This document shows, piece after piece, positions 25,134 to 34,080 of a stretch of 64,000 bases of DNA; position 1 is the stretch's first letter; each line of letters begins with the position of its first letter. A program made the translations under genes and the position numbers. Where the stretch lies: assembly GCF_001625325.1 (NCBI RefSeq), contig NZ_JRQQ01000001.1, positions 186,001 to 250,000 of the forward strand. The letters are read 5' to 3'. The stretch comes from Croceicoccus estronivorus. Lineage in GTDB: Bacteria > Pseudomonadota > Alphaproteobacteria > Sphingomonadales > Sphingomonadaceae. The notes beneath the pieces were generated by a model. It worked only from the letters and a program-made list of their open reading frames with translations. It was not told where the DNA came from and did not search any database.

Positions 25134-25946
25134 ATGGACGTTCGACCGGAACTGATAGTGAGAGGCGGCGAAACAAAAACCATTTTGCCACGAACACACC
25201 AGCTTTCCCGACTGGTCATTGAGCCCACCGGCACTCTCAATGTTGTCCAGCGGTCAATCTCATGGCTCATTTTACACGTCGAAGGTGATGCCAACATCGC
25301 CGGAACGTTGCGCTACCAAGGCATGCGCTACGGCAACGAGACCATCGAAGCCACTGCTCCGGACGGCGCGGCCCTCTCCCATCAATTCAGCGTGATGACC
25401 GGCGGCTATGGCGGTCGCGGCGGATCGCTTGCCAGCAATGCCGGAGGCGCGGGGGCACGCGGAGGCCCTGGCTATGGCGGTGGTGGAGGCGGCGGCGGCG
25501 GTGCCGCAGTAACCAGCGCAGGCCCTGGCCATCCGGCTCGGGATTTCGTGGGTGGCGACGGTTACTTCGATAATCGCGGCGGTGATGGCGGCAACAGCAT
25601 GGGCGCATACATAAATGGTGGCCTTGTCTATCTCCGCGTTATGGGCACTCTCAACTTTAACGGCGGCGTTATCGATCTGAGCGGCCTGAAGGGTCCGAAC
25701 GGTTCCCCTGGCGTTAACGGAAACGGTCGCACCATCGCTGGCGGCGGCGGTGGTGGGGGCGCCCCCGGCGGAGAGGGCGGCGTGTTCCAGTTCCTGGCAA
25801 ACAATGTAGTCGGCCTGCCTGACTTCAAGCTCGAAGGTGGCCAGGGCGGCGATCTCGGCCCCATGGGCCGCAATGCATTTGGTGGCGGCAATGGTCAGGC
25901 GGGCCCTGCAGGACCAACCGGCTATTCGATCGATCTGGGCAAATAG
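25134..25946 (+). CDS. Glycine-rich beta-repeat protein
   Basis: 270 residues without signal peptide or membrane helix. An N-terminal segment of about 95 residues (beta-strand-like) is followed by dense glycine tracts (GGYGGRGG, GYGGGGGGGGG, GGGGGGGAPGGEGG) interleaved with short hydrophobic strands such as VYLRVMGTLNFNGGVIDLSG. This pattern resembles right-handed beta-solenoid or polyglycine-sheet tips of phage fibres and some adhesins. It lies in the prophage left end, outside the tail operon. Function unknown; a virion tip or surface protein is the most natural guess. Confidence 0.6.
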   Translation: MDVRPELIVRGGETKTILPRTHQLSRLVIEPTGTLNVVQRSISWLILHVEGDANIAGTLRYQGMRYGNETIEATAPDGAALSHQFSVMTGGYGGRGGSLASNAGGAGARGGPGYGGGGGGGGGAAVTSAGPGHPARDFVGGDGYFDNRGGDGGNSMGAYINGGLVYLRVMGTLNFNGGVIDLSGLKGPNGSPGVNGNGRTIAGGGGGGGAPGGEGGVFQFLANNVVGLPDFKLEGGQGGDLGPMGRNAFGGGNGQAGPAGPTGYSIDLGK

Positions 25947-25992
25947 CGATCAGGAATTGACACCCCCGCCCTGCGGTAGCAGCCTGCGGGGC

Positions 25993-26607
25993 ATGTGCAA
26001 CCTCTACCGGATGAGCAAGTCCAGCACAGAGGTGGCGCGCCTGTTCAGCGCCACGGACGACAGTGCGGGCAGCAATGCGGGAGAATTCGTTTATCCCGGC
26101 TATCCCGGCCTGGTCGTGGCCGAAGGGCACCTGCGCACAATGGCATGGGGTTTCCCCCTCTCCCTCAAAGGCAAGCACGGCCAGCCACTCAAGCCCAGGC
26201 CAGTCAACAACACCCGCTCCGACAAGCTCGACAGCGGCTTCTGGCGCGCCAGTTTCCAGCACCGCCGCTGCCTGATCCCCATGACAGCCTTTGCCGAAGC
26301 CGAAGGGCCTGTGGGCGGCAAGACCCGCACATGGATCACCTTGCCCGACTCGGAGATCTTCTGCTGCGCAGGGATCTGGCGCGACAGTAACGAATGGGGC
26401 CCGGTCTATTCGATGGTCATCACCGAACCGTCAGAACAAATGGCCGCCGTCCACAATCGCATGCCAGTCATCCTGCCACCCGATGTGCAGGCGCAATGGC
26501 TCAATGGCGATCCGGCCGAGGCAAGGGCACTGTGCGTCCCCTACCTCCGTCCGCTGTCGATCGAACCGACAAATCAACATTGGCTTGGTAGCACAGCGAG
26601 CTATTGA
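25993..26607 (+). CDS. SRAP family protein (YedK/HMCES-like)
   Basis: 204 residues. The catalytic cysteine is residue 2 (MCNLYRM), exposed after methionine removal. The other SRAP signatures are NTRSDKLDSGFWR, the glutamate in TAFAEAEG and the histidine in AAVHNRMPVIL. SRAP proteins form a thiazolidine crosslink with abasic sites in single-stranded DNA, shielding them during replication. The start at 25993 is fixed by Cys2; a longer upstream frame overlaps the glycine-rich gene. As a prophage gene it may protect replicating phage DNA. Confidence 0.9.
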   Translation: MCNLYRMSKSSTEVARLFSATDDSAGSNAGEFVYPGYPGLVVAEGHLRTMAWGFPLSLKGKHGQPLKPRPVNNTRSDKLDSGFWRASFQHRRCLIPMTAFAEAEGPVGGKTRTWITLPDSEIFCCAGIWRDSNEWGPVYSMVITEPSEQMAAVHNRMPVILPPDVQAQWLNGDPAEARALCVPYLRPLSIEPTNQHWLGSTASY

Positions 26608-26723
26608 CCAAAATTTTTCAATTTATTGCAGTAGTAGGCCTTGCTTTTCAAAGGCCGCCCCCCACTTGCAATCTCCATTTCAAAGTATTGAAAAATACAA
26701 AGCCCAAAAAAGGAATATAATAT

Positions 26724-26972
26724 ATGTCTCTAATTGGATATGGAGATGTCATAAAGACATTAAATGGATATTCAACTTACGCCAGAAGCCATTCTGACGA
26801 AAAAGTTATTGTGAAATATAGCGATGAATCTTTAACTGACCATGGGTCAGGCATCATTTGGCATGTAGCTGAAAATAAATTCAGCGACGGACAATTTGAA
26901 ATCACCAATGGCACAAAAGTAATCACAGTAAACACCGAAGATTGCCAAAAATGGGAAGCTGAGCATAACTAA
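26724..26972 (+). CDS. AT-rich small hypothetical protein
   Basis: 82 residues, start ATG at 26724 behind AAAGGAA. No recognised family and no membrane segment; the sequence is polar with strand-like alternation (EKVIVKYSDESLTDHGSG, FEITNGTKVITVNTEDC). Base composition is far more AT-rich than the flanking genes, as is the 26608-26723 leader, which marks it as a recent acquisition. It sits beside the end of the portal gene, a place where P2-like phages often carry accessory genes. Confidence 0.6.
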   Translation: MSLIGYGDVIKTLNGYSTYARSHSDEKVIVKYSDESLTDHGSGIIWHVAENKFSDGQFEITNGTKVITVNTEDCQKWEAEHN

Positions 26973-26975
26973 TTC

Positions 26976-27998
26976 TCACGCAGCCACCGGGGCTGCGCTG
27001 TGTTGGTATTCGCTGAACTGCACCACTTCGCGGCCCAGCCATGCGTTGACTTCGGTCAGGCGCAGCATCAGCGGTTCGATCTCGTTGACGAAGAACACAT
27101 CGTTGGCCGTCCGCACGTCGCCAAAGCCGCCATTGTTCTGCGGGATCACGCCCAGCAGCTGGGGCGGCACGCGGTGGGCGGCCAGCACATCGTCACGCGT
27201 CACGTTCTTGATGTTCAGAAATTCGTCCTTGGCGGCGACTTCGCTGATCGGGATGATCTGCACCCCGTCCTTTTTCCCGCCCGGCGCGTGAATGAAGATA
27301 TTGCGGAAATTGCCCTTGCCCCGCGCGTCGCGCATCGCCTGGCGGATCGTGTCCACATCCTCGTCGCTGACAGTGGTCTCCGAAAAATAGAAGACGAAGC
27401 CCGCATGCGCCCCGTTCAGGTAATAGCGGCGGCGGAACAGGGTGGCGTTTTCGTTCAGCAGCAGGCTCTGCATCGCGGCCAGGTATTCCGGCTTGCCATA
27501 CAGTTCCTGGGACGTGTCATGCTCCACCAGGTGAAACACCCGCCCCGCCTCGTACCGGTGCGGGTCCTGGTACTTTTCGACAAACCAGTATGTGCCGCCC
27601 CGCCCGCGCCGGGTGTTGATCGCCAGGCTGTGCTTCAGCTGCGCGGTGCGTCCGGCAATGTTGGGCACGTTTTCCAGATAGGCATTGCCCATCACCAGAA
27701 AATCCAGCGCGAATTTGGCAAAATCGTCGCGGCTGAATTGCGGGTGGGGAATGAAATGCTTGACCAGCAGGTTGCGCTTCACGCGGATCGCACTGCCGTG
27801 ATGGGCCGATGCCTGCAGCATCTTGGAAAGGTGGATCGGCTTGATCGGCGGTTCATACCACCGCCCGTTCCACCAGCATTCGGTATAGCCCAGCAGTTCG
27901 CGGCGATCCATCACGCTCACCGCGTCGTCCAGCGCGAACGCCGTCACTTTGCCGTCCAGCTTGCCCGCATCGTCCGCCTGCCTGTCCTGGTCTGTCAT
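26976..27998 (-). CDS. Phage portal protein (P2 gpQ-like)
   Basis: 340 residues, close to P2 gpQ (344). The protein forms the dodecameric portal through which DNA enters the capsid. Recognisable portal segments include YTECWWNGRWYEPPI, HHGSAIRVKRNLL, FLVMGNAYLE, VFHLVEHDTSQELYG and AAHRVPPQLLGVIPQNNGGFGD. The start ATG at 27998 overlaps the terminase stop by four bases (ATGA). It is transcribed leftwards with gene P from the shared late promoter region near 29877. Confidence 0.93.
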   Translation of the reverse strand: MTDQDRQADDAGKLDGKVTAFALDDAVSVMDRRELLGYTECWWNGRWYEPPIKPIHLSKMLQASAHHGSAIRVKRNLLVKHFIPHPQFSRDDFAKFALDFLVMGNAYLENVPNIAGRTAQLKHSLAINTRRGRGGTYWFVEKYQDPHRYEAGRVFHLVEHDTSQELYGKPEYLAAMQSLLLNENATLFRRRYYLNGAHAGFVFYFSETTVSDEDVDTIRQAMRDARGKGNFRNIFIHAPGGKKDGVQIIPISEVAAKDEFLNIKNVTRDDVLAAHRVPPQLLGVIPQNNGGFGDVRTANDVFFVNEIEPLMLRLTEVNAWLGREVVQFSEYQHSAAPVAA

Positions 27999-29818
27999 CG
28001 GTTGATCTCCACACGGGATTTTTGCGCGCCAGCCCCATCGGTGGCGTCCATCGGTTCGCAGAACAGCGCGTGCAGCAGCGCCCAAGCCAAATCGCCATGG
28101 CCGGTTTCGGCGCTGCGCCGCGCCACATAAGTCAGTTGGGTCTGGCCCTTGGTCAGTTGGGGGTGGATCGACATCAGCGCGGCGGCCAGATCCTTCCACC
28201 CGGCATCGAACTGGATGCGCCGCTTTTCGAAGACGTTCTTCGCCTTCAGAACCATCTGCGTCTTGACCAGCGGCGAATAATCGATCCGCCGCGCCAGCGG
28301 GAACCACTTCTTGACCAGCTGATGCACCGCGCTGCCCATGCCGGTGCCGTCAATGGCAATTTCGGTGACGCGGTACTTGCGGGTCAGCTTGCGGATTTCG
28401 GCGGCCTGCGCCTCGTAATCCTTGCCCTTCCACTGGAACTTTTCCAGCACGCGGAACTTGCCGCCCGGCCCTGTCGGCGGGGCCACCACAACGCAGCTGG
28501 CATTGTCGCCATCCTCGCTTTCGGCGGGATCGTAGCCGATCCACACTTCGCCATCGCCAAACGGGCGCAGCGCATATGGCTGGAAATCGTCCCACACGTC
28601 CCAGCTGTCGACCATGCACGGGCGCAACAGCGCCAGCGGGAAGCTGGATTTGCTGTCATCGACGAACTGGCACAGGAACAGGTTTTCAAATTCGTCGACC
28701 GCGTATTCCAGGCGCAATTCGTCCAGATCGACCAGGTCGAAACCCAGCGCAATCGCGTCTTCGATCGTGACGGTATGGCGCCAGATCCCGTCCGCGCCCA
28801 GCATCCCCGCCGCGATCGCGGCATGCGACGTGTCGATCTGGACGCGGTTTTCCTTGGCCCGGCGCTTGTTGAACCGCTCCCCCGTCCACATCGGATGGGC
28901 TTCATGCGCAATCGTGCTGGGGGTGGAAAAATAGGTCTTGTGGTAACGCTTCTGCGTGCTGATCGCGCTGGCGACCTTGTTGATCTGCTCGAACCCGAAA
29001 ATCCAGAAGCATTCGTCGATATAGACATCGCCGTGATAGCCCTGCGCCGTGCGGTAATTGGTGCCGAGGAAATAGAAAGTGACGGGCTCCAGCGCCTCCC
29101 CATCCTCCCCTTCCCGGCTGATCACCATCGGGTCGCCGGTCAGCTGGCGGCCCAGCACCGAAAAGACGAACTCCACGATGTACTGGCGGAATATGTTCGC
29201 CTGCGCCCGGCTTGCGGAAATGAAGATCTGGTTGTTGCCGGTTTCGAATGCGCGGATGACCGCTTCACGCGCGAAATAGTATGTCGCACCGATCTGGCGC
29301 GATTTCAGCAACATCCGCGTGCGGCGGCTGACGTTTTCCCACCACAGTTCCTGATAGCCGAACAGGCCGCCCAGGAAGGCGTCCTTCAGCTTCAAATATT
29401 CCTCATGCGTGATGAGGTTCTTGGGCTTCTTCTTCCGCTCGCCCGCGTTGCGGTTGGCCACCTTTTCGTTCAGGTCGCCTTCGTGGCCGCCCGGTTCCTC
29501 GTACCGGCGCACACGGGCCGCACGCTCGATCAGGCGGGCGATGGCATCCATTTCCTTGAAATCGGTGCCGGTCTTCTTCTCTTTGAAGATCAACTGGTTC
29601 AGCCGCATTTCGCAACTGTCTTCGATCCGGCGGATCACCGGGTCGTCATCCCATTTGTCGCGGGTCTTCCAGCTGGCGACCGTGTTGGCCGACAGGTTCA
29701 GCTCGGCGGCGATTTCCGTCACGCCCCAGCCCCGCCAGTAATAGGCACGCGCCACCCGCCGCGCATCGTAGGGGATGGTCGGCGGCACAGGCGGGCATTG
29801 GGAATTGACGGCGGCCAT
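27995..29818 (-). CDS. Phage terminase large subunit (P2 gpP-like ATPase)
   Basis: 607 residues. An N-terminal helix-turn-helix (about 20-50, GWGVTEIAAELNLSANTVASWK) precedes the packaging ATPase with Walker A variant KSRQIGATYY and Walker B DVYIDECFWIFG. A C-terminal nuclease-like domain contains IGYDPAESEDGDNASCVV and IDGTGMGSAVHQL. It powers DNA translocation into the procapsid. Leftward operon P-Q as in P2. The palindromic late-promoter site is centred 59 bases upstream of the ATG. Confidence 0.95.
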   Translation of the reverse strand: MAAVNSQCPPVPPTIPYDARRVARAYYWRGWGVTEIAAELNLSANTVASWKTRDKWDDDPVIRRIEDSCEMRLNQLIFKEKKTGTDFKEMDAIARLIERAARVRRYEEPGGHEGDLNEKVANRNAGERKKKPKNLITHEEYLKLKDAFLGGLFGYQELWWENVSRRTRMLLKSRQIGATYYFAREAVIRAFETGNNQIFISASRAQANIFRQYIVEFVFSVLGRQLTGDPMVISREGEDGEALEPVTFYFLGTNYRTAQGYHGDVYIDECFWIFGFEQINKVASAISTQKRYHKTYFSTPSTIAHEAHPMWTGERFNKRRAKENRVQIDTSHAAIAAGMLGADGIWRHTVTIEDAIALGFDLVDLDELRLEYAVDEFENLFLCQFVDDSKSSFPLALLRPCMVDSWDVWDDFQPYALRPFGDGEVWIGYDPAESEDGDNASCVVVAPPTGPGGKFRVLEKFQWKGKDYEAQAAEIRKLTRKYRVTEIAIDGTGMGSAVHQLVKKWFPLARRIDYSPLVKTQMVLKAKNVFEKRRIQFDAGWKDLAAALMSIHPQLTKGQTQLTYVARRSAETGHGDLAWALLHALFCEPMDATDGAGAQKSRVEINR

Positions 29819-29864
29819 GGCCGTGCGACCATGCGCGCGTGCGCATCGCGCATCCCGCGCGCGG

Positions 29865-29889
29865 ATTTGTGGTGCTGCGCATCACAAAT
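29865..29889. promoter_or_regulatory. Late-promoter palindrome, copy 1 (P/Q and O-S units)
   Basis: Inverted arms TTTGTG-GTGC and GCAT-CACAAA around a 3-base centre, plus an outer A/T pair. It sits between the divergent terminase (start 59 bp away) and capsid scaffold genes (start 95 bp away). Near-identical copies occur at 39125 and 49106, always at the head of late operons. P2 late promoters carry a similar spaced TGT/ACA dyad bound by Ogr, and an Ogr-like gene is present at 59759. Confidence 0.8.
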
Positions 29890-29971
29890 GGCAGGCGTTG
29901 CCGAAACGGCCCGATCAGGGGCGAATGGGCCTCACACGCTCACCCGAACCTGACCGCAGGAGCCGCCACTC

Positions 29972-30820
29972 ATGGCAAAGACCAAGTTCTTCCGCGTTGC
30001 CGTCGAAGGCGACACTGTCGATGGCCGCAAGATCGAACGCGCCCATATCGAACAGATGGCCGCAACCTATGATCGTGTGACCTACACCGCGCGCATCAAT
30101 TGCGAGCATTTGCGCGGCTATTCGCCCGCACCGCCCTTCAATGCCTATGGCTCGATCGACGCTGTGAAGGCAGAGGACGTCACGCTCAAGATCGGCGGCA
30201 AGGAACAACGCCGCCTCGCCCTTTACGCCAGTTTCGACGTGAACGATCAGGCCCGCGATCTGACCAAGGCCGATCAGAAGGTGTTTTCCAGCGTCGAGAT
30301 CAATCCCAATTTTGCCGGGACCGGCAAGGCATACCTGGTCGGCATCGCGTTGACTGACAGCCCGGCCAGCCTCGGCACCGAAATCCTGAAATTCAGCACC
30401 CGCGACGATGCGCGCAAGGATAACCTGATTGCCATTTCCGATGCGTTCAGCGTCGAATTCGAAGATCAGGGCCCTGCCGACAGCGAAGTGACCGGCGCAT
30501 TTTCCGCCATGCGCAAGTTCTTCGAAGGCTTCGCCGCTCCGGCAAAACAGGAACAGACCGCACCGGCCCAGCCTGTCACCCCGCCTGCCGCCGATCCGGC
30601 GCAGCCAGATCTGGCCGCCTTCGCCGCGACCATGGCCGAAGGGATGGACAGACTGGCCACTGCCTTCACTGCCGCCAATGCCCGGACGGAAGCCCGCGTG
30701 GGCAAACTGGCCGAAGATTTCGCCACGCTGAAGGGCGATATCGAAAAGACCACGCCCGGCACCTACCGCGCCCGCCCCACCGGCACCGGCGGCGGCGACC
30801 GCATCCGCGCGACTTACTGA
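29972..30820 (+). CDS. Capsid scaffolding protein/protease (P2 gpO-like)
   Basis: 282 residues, the same size as P2 gpO. The N-terminal half is the GPO protease domain (FFRVAVEGDTVDGRKIERAHI, YTARINCEHLRGYSP, GIALTDSPASLGTEIL with the probable catalytic serine). The C-terminal half is a helical, Ala/Pro-rich scaffold with a coiled coil near 225-260. It guides capsid assembly and then cleaves itself and capsid proteins. GGAG lies upstream of the ATG. First gene of the rightward O-N-M-L-X-R-S unit. Confidence 0.93.
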   Translation: MAKTKFFRVAVEGDTVDGRKIERAHIEQMAATYDRVTYTARINCEHLRGYSPAPPFNAYGSIDAVKAEDVTLKIGGKEQRRLALYASFDVNDQARDLTKADQKVFSSVEINPNFAGTGKAYLVGIALTDSPASLGTEILKFSTRDDARKDNLIAISDAFSVEFEDQGPADSEVTGAFSAMRKFFEGFAAPAKQEQTAPAQPVTPPAADPAQPDLAAFAATMAEGMDRLATAFTAANARTEARVGKLAEDFATLKGDIEKTTPGTYRARPTGTGGGDRIRATY

Positions 30821-30868
30821 CCACCCTACCAGACCTGCCGCCGCTCGCCCCATTGACCGGAGCTCAAA

Positions 30869-31885
30869 ATGCGTAACGAAACCCGCGAACTCTTTCACGA
30901 CTATCTCGGCCAGGTGGCCGAACTGAACGGGGTACAGTCGGCCACCGAACAGTTCACTGTCGATCCGTCCATTCAACAGGTCCTGATCGATCTGAAACAG
31001 GAAGACCCCTCCAGCTTCCTTGGCCGGATCAATGTCCGCTCCGTCCCTGAAATGCTGGGCGAAACGCTCGGCATGGATATCGGCCAGCCCATCGCGAGCC
31101 GCACGGACACGTCCGGTGAAGCCGAACGCAAGACCACCGATCCCAGCACGCTGTCCGCCCATGGCTTCCAGCTGTTCCAGACCGATTACGACACCCACCT
31201 GACTTACGGAAAACTGGACCAGTGGGCGAAGTTCAAGGATTTCGAACAGCGTATCCAGCGCCTGCTGGTATCGTCGCAACGCCGCGCCCATGTGATGATC
31301 GGCTTCAACGGCACGTCCGCCGCCGCCACCACCAACCGCGTCGCCAATCCGAAGCTGCAGGATGTCAACAAGGGCTGGCTGCAGAAACTGCGGGAGGATC
31401 GCCCCGCCCAGGTCATGACCGAAAGCACCGCGGCCAGCGGCAAGGTCACTTATGGCCCCGGCGGCGATTACGCCACGCTGGATGCGCTGGTGTGGGATGC
31501 GATCAACGAATTGCTGCCCGTGTGGGCGCAGGACGATACGCAGTTGACCGCATTCGTTTCGCGCGATCTGCTGAAGGACAAGTATTTCCCGCTGATCAAC
31601 GAAGATCGCGATCCGACCGAACAGCTGGCGCGCGACACGATCATGGCGACCAAGCGCCTGGGCGGGCTTCCGGCGGAACGGCCCTATGCCTTCCCCACCG
31701 GCACGATCTTCATTTCCAGCCACGAAAACCTGTCGATCTACGAACAGGAGGGCAAACGCCGCCGCACCGTGATCGACAACCCGAAAAAGAATCGGGTGGA
31801 GAACTTCGAATCCTCCAACGATGCCTATCCGATCGAGGATTACGATTTCGCCTGCCTGATCGAAAACGTCGAATACGCCGAATAA
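30869..31885 (+). CDS. Major capsid protein (P2 gpN-like)
   Basis: 338 residues. Forms the icosahedral shell (HK97 fold). Family features include an N-terminal NETRELFHDYLGQVAELNGV, the SSFLGRINVRSVPEMLGETLG segment, LDALVWDAINELLPVWA and a C-terminal IEDYDFACLIENVEYAE. P2 gpN is 357 residues and is cleaved near its N-terminus by gpO. A strong GC hairpin with a TTCG loop directly follows the stop. Confidence 0.94.
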   Translation: MRNETRELFHDYLGQVAELNGVQSATEQFTVDPSIQQVLIDLKQEDPSSFLGRINVRSVPEMLGETLGMDIGQPIASRTDTSGEAERKTTDPSTLSAHGFQLFQTDYDTHLTYGKLDQWAKFKDFEQRIQRLLVSSQRRAHVMIGFNGTSAAATTNRVANPKLQDVNKGWLQKLREDRPAQVMTESTAASGKVTYGPGGDYATLDALVWDAINELLPVWAQDDTQLTAFVSRDLLKDKYFPLINEDRDPTEQLARDTIMATKRLGGLPAERPYAFPTGTIFISSHENLSIYEQEGKRRRTVIDNPKKNRVENFESSNDAYPIEDYDFACLIENVEYAE

Positions 31886-31898
31886 CCGCCGCCCCGCC

Positions 31899-31922
31899 GG
31901 GGGAGGGGTTCGCCTCTCCCCC
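31899..31922 (+). promoter_or_regulatory. Strong hairpin after the major capsid gene
   Basis: GGGGGAGGGG (31899-31908) pairs with CCTCTCCCCC (31913-31922) through a TTCG tetraloop, ten pairs with one wobble. There is no T tract. It lies 13 bases after the capsid stop and 30 before gene M, so it probably stabilises the capsid transcript or dampens downstream expression. Confidence 0.65.
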
Positions 31923-31951
31923 CACCCATCCGCTCCATCAGGACCAACGCC

Positions 31952-32737
31952 ATGCGCCAGAGCCCCGCCGCCCGTTTCAAGCAAGCCACTCTCGCCCGGA
32001 TTGCCATCGAATCCGCCAGTTCCGCCGGGATTGCCCCGGAACGGCCCGATACCGGCGCGGAAGCGACCGAATACGAATTGCTGCTGGCCGCGCTGGGCGA
32101 GGACATGCGGCGGCTGAAGGATATCCAGTCCACCGAAGGCAAGATCGCCGCCAAGCGCGAGATGATCGACCGTTTCAGCCCGCACGTGGATGCCACGCTG
32201 GCCGCCGCGATCGACAGCGGCAGGGCGGTGCAGGATGAAGTGCTGGTCAACATGATGATCTGGCGGTTCGACATCGCGGATTACGATCGCGCGCTCGACA
32301 TTGCCGAACACGTCCTGCGGTTCGGCCTGCGCCTGCCCGAACGGTTTCAGCGCACGCCCGCCACGCTGATTGCGGAGGAAGCGGCAGAGGCCGGGCTGAC
32401 CGCCGCGAAGATGGACCGGGATTTCCCGCTGGCGGTGCTGCAACGCGCCGACCAGCTGACCGCCACCAGCGACATGCCCGATATCGTGCGGGCCAAACTG
32501 GCCAAGGCGCAGGGCCAGCAATTGCAGCGCGCCGCCGCCGTGGCCGATGATGATCCCGAAACCACGCCCGCAGGCGCGGCCCATGCATCGCGCAAGGCGG
32601 CGCTGGTGCAATTTCGCCGCGCGATCGAACTGGAACCGAAAATCGGCGTGGTGAAGGAAATCGAACGGCTGACCGCATGGCTGAACAAACACGCCCCGCC
32701 CGATCCCGCCACGCAGGACGAACAGCCACCCCAATAA
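31952..32737 (+). CDS. Terminase small subunit/endonuclease (P2 gpM-like)
   Basis: 261 residues, similar to P2 gpM (247). This subunit recognises and cleaves cos. Mostly helical, with conserved segments RQSPAARFKQATLARI, EYELLLAALGEDMRRLKDIQS, VLVNMMIWRFDIADYDRALDI and a C-terminal FRRAIELEPKIGVVKEIERL. Start ATG at 31952 has weak upstream pairing. Third gene in the head operon. Confidence 0.92.
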   Translation: MRQSPAARFKQATLARIAIESASSAGIAPERPDTGAEATEYELLLAALGEDMRRLKDIQSTEGKIAAKREMIDRFSPHVDATLAAAIDSGRAVQDEVLVNMMIWRFDIADYDRALDIAEHVLRFGLRLPERFQRTPATLIAEEAAEAGLTAAKMDRDFPLAVLQRADQLTATSDMPDIVRAKLAKAQGQQLQRAAAVADDDPETTPAGAAHASRKAALVQFRRAIELEPKIGVVKEIERLTAWLNKHAPPDPATQDEQPPQ

Positions 32738-32747
32738 CCAGCTCGCG

Positions 32748-32826
32748 CCCCGGCGCCGGGGGGCGGAACGGGATCGGGGCCGGGCCTTTGCCTTTCCCCC
32801 ATGATCCCGGTCCCCACCCCCCGTTC
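32748..32826 (+). promoter_or_regulatory. GC-rich palindromes between M and L
   Basis: A perfect 14-bp palindrome CCCCGGCGCCGGGG (32748-32761) is followed by CGGGATC and GATCCCG arms about 30 bases apart. No T tract. The 141-bp gap is unusually large for this packed operon, so the structures probably act on RNA stability or read-through. Confidence 0.45.
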
Positions 32827-32878
32827 CGTTTCATCAACCAGATCCAGCCCGCAACCGCCACAGCGAAAGGATGAAACA

Positions 32879-33355
32879 ATGACCGGCTTCGTTTCCTCCC
32901 CCGCCGCTCCGGCCACGCCGCCCGGCGCGGTGCTGGCCTGCGGGCCGTTCTGGCCGGACATCGATCTCAATCACTTTCGCGATTCCCAGCGCATCGGCGG
33001 CACGCTGATCCCTGACAATCGCATCAGGGATGCCCTGCTGGGCGCTGTCATGACCGTGGAAACCGATCTCGGCCCGTGGCGCGCGTCACAGGAAGGGGCC
33101 GGCCACGCCAGCCTTGCCGCTGTGCCCGGCGCCCAGATCGGCACCGAACGGCGACTGGTCCTGCTCTGGCAGCGGGCCGTTTACGGCAATGCCACGGCCG
33201 ACCTGATCGAAACCCACCGCGATGTCTCCGCCACCGGCCAGGGCCAGTCCGCCAGCGGCGATTTCGATCAGCGGGCCGACGATCACCGCCGCAATGCCAT
33301 GCACGCCATCCGGGCCATTCTGGGCAAGGGGCGCACGGCGGTGGAACTGATCTGA
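32879..33355 (+). CDS. Head completion/stabilisation protein (P2 gpL-like)
   Basis: 158 residues. Homologous segments are FWPDIDLNHFRDSQRI, RIRDALLGAVMTVETDL and QRAVYGNATADLIETHRDV, the gpL pattern. The protein closes the packaged head and forms the head-tail interface. The start at 32879 is chosen at the family-like MTGFVSS. A longer frame from 32801 runs through the inter-gene hairpin. The stop overlaps the start of gene X (TGATG). Confidence 0.9.
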   Translation: MTGFVSSPAAPATPPGAVLACGPFWPDIDLNHFRDSQRIGGTLIPDNRIRDALLGAVMTVETDLGPWRASQEGAGHASLAAVPGAQIGTERRLVLLWQRAVYGNATADLIETHRDVSATGQGQSASGDFDQRADDHRRNAMHAIRAILGKGRTAVELI

Positions 33356-33576
33356 TGACCGCGACTTACCCCGCCAGTGCCCTGCAGGATGAAACGCTGG
33401 ATGCCTTGTGCTGGCGCGTGCTGGGGCAAACGGAAAAGGTCGTCGAACAGGCATTGGAACTGAACCCCGGCCTGGCCGATCAAGGCGCGTTCCTGCGCGA
33501 AGGGCAACAGGTGCTCTTGCCTGCGGTCACGCGCCCGCAAGTGCCGGTGCGCGATCTGATCCAGCTGTGGGATTGA
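33355..33576 (+). CDS. Tail protein X, LysM-like (P2 gpX)
   Basis: 73 residues with a LysM-like fold: ETLDALCWRVLGQTEKVVEQALELNPGL and LREGQQVLLP. P2 gpX has 67 residues and is needed for tail assembly; LysM-like domains often bind at the tail tip or baseplate hub. Translation is coupled to gpL through TGATG and the next gene begins four bases after the stop. In P2, lysis genes Y and K follow X; here they are absent from this spot and lie inverted at 37.6-39.1 kb. Confidence 0.9.
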   Translation: MTATYPASALQDETLDALCWRVLGQTEKVVEQALELNPGLADQGAFLREGQQVLLPAVTRPQVPVRDLIQLWD

Positions 33577-33580
33577 GCCG

Positions 33581-34078
33581 ATGAACAAGCCCGATTCCCT
33601 TCGCCAGTTCCTGACCGCCGCCCTGCCCGAACTGGCGCGCGATCCCGATGCGCTGACGATTTACGTTACCCAGGGCACACTGGCCCATCGCCACGGCAAA
33701 AATCTCGGCTTCGAAATCCGCTATACCCTGCACCTGACATTGCTGGACTATCGTGGCGAACCGGAACAGGTGTTTCTCCCCGTGCTGCTGTGGCTGCGCG
33801 CCAACCAGGCGGAGCTGATCCTCAATCACGATACCGGGGTTTCGGCCATCGCGTTCGATGTCGATCTGCTGGACAATCAGGCGGTCGATGTCGAAATGCG
33901 CCTGCCCCTGACAGAGGCAGTGGACGTCCTGCGCCAGCCAGACGGCAGCCACGCGATGACCGTGCGTGACGAACCGCCAATCGGGGAAGTCACCTTCGAT
34001 CCCCTGACCTTGCTGCGCCAGATCTGGGCACCGGGCGGCGACGCGGCGGAATACCTGGTCGGCCATCCGGACCCATAG
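33581..34078 (+). CDS. Tail completion protein (P2 gpR-like)
   Basis: 165 residues. LRQFLTAALPELARDPDAL at the N-terminus, YTLHLTLLDYRGEPEQVFLPVLLWLR in the centre and FDVDLLDNQAVDVEMRLPLTEAV follow the gpR family. It is needed to finish and join the tail to the head. Spaced 4 bases from X and 2 from S. Confidence 0.92.
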   Translation: MNKPDSLRQFLTAALPELARDPDALTIYVTQGTLAHRHGKNLGFEIRYTLHLTLLDYRGEPEQVFLPVLLWLRANQAELILNHDTGVSAIAFDVDLLDNQAVDVEMRLPLTEAVDVLRQPDGSHAMTVRDEPPIGEVTFDPLTLLRQIWAPGGDAAEYLVGHPDP

Positions 34079-34080
34079 CC

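Noticed and set aside
25387-25892. Pro- and Arg-rich frames opposite the glycine-rich gene
   Set aside because: They mirror the GGC-rich codons of the real gene and lack start signals.
28022-32734. Very long open frames opposite the terminase and capsid genes
   Set aside because: High GC removes stop codons; the true frames on the other strand match P2 P, O, N and M along their whole length.
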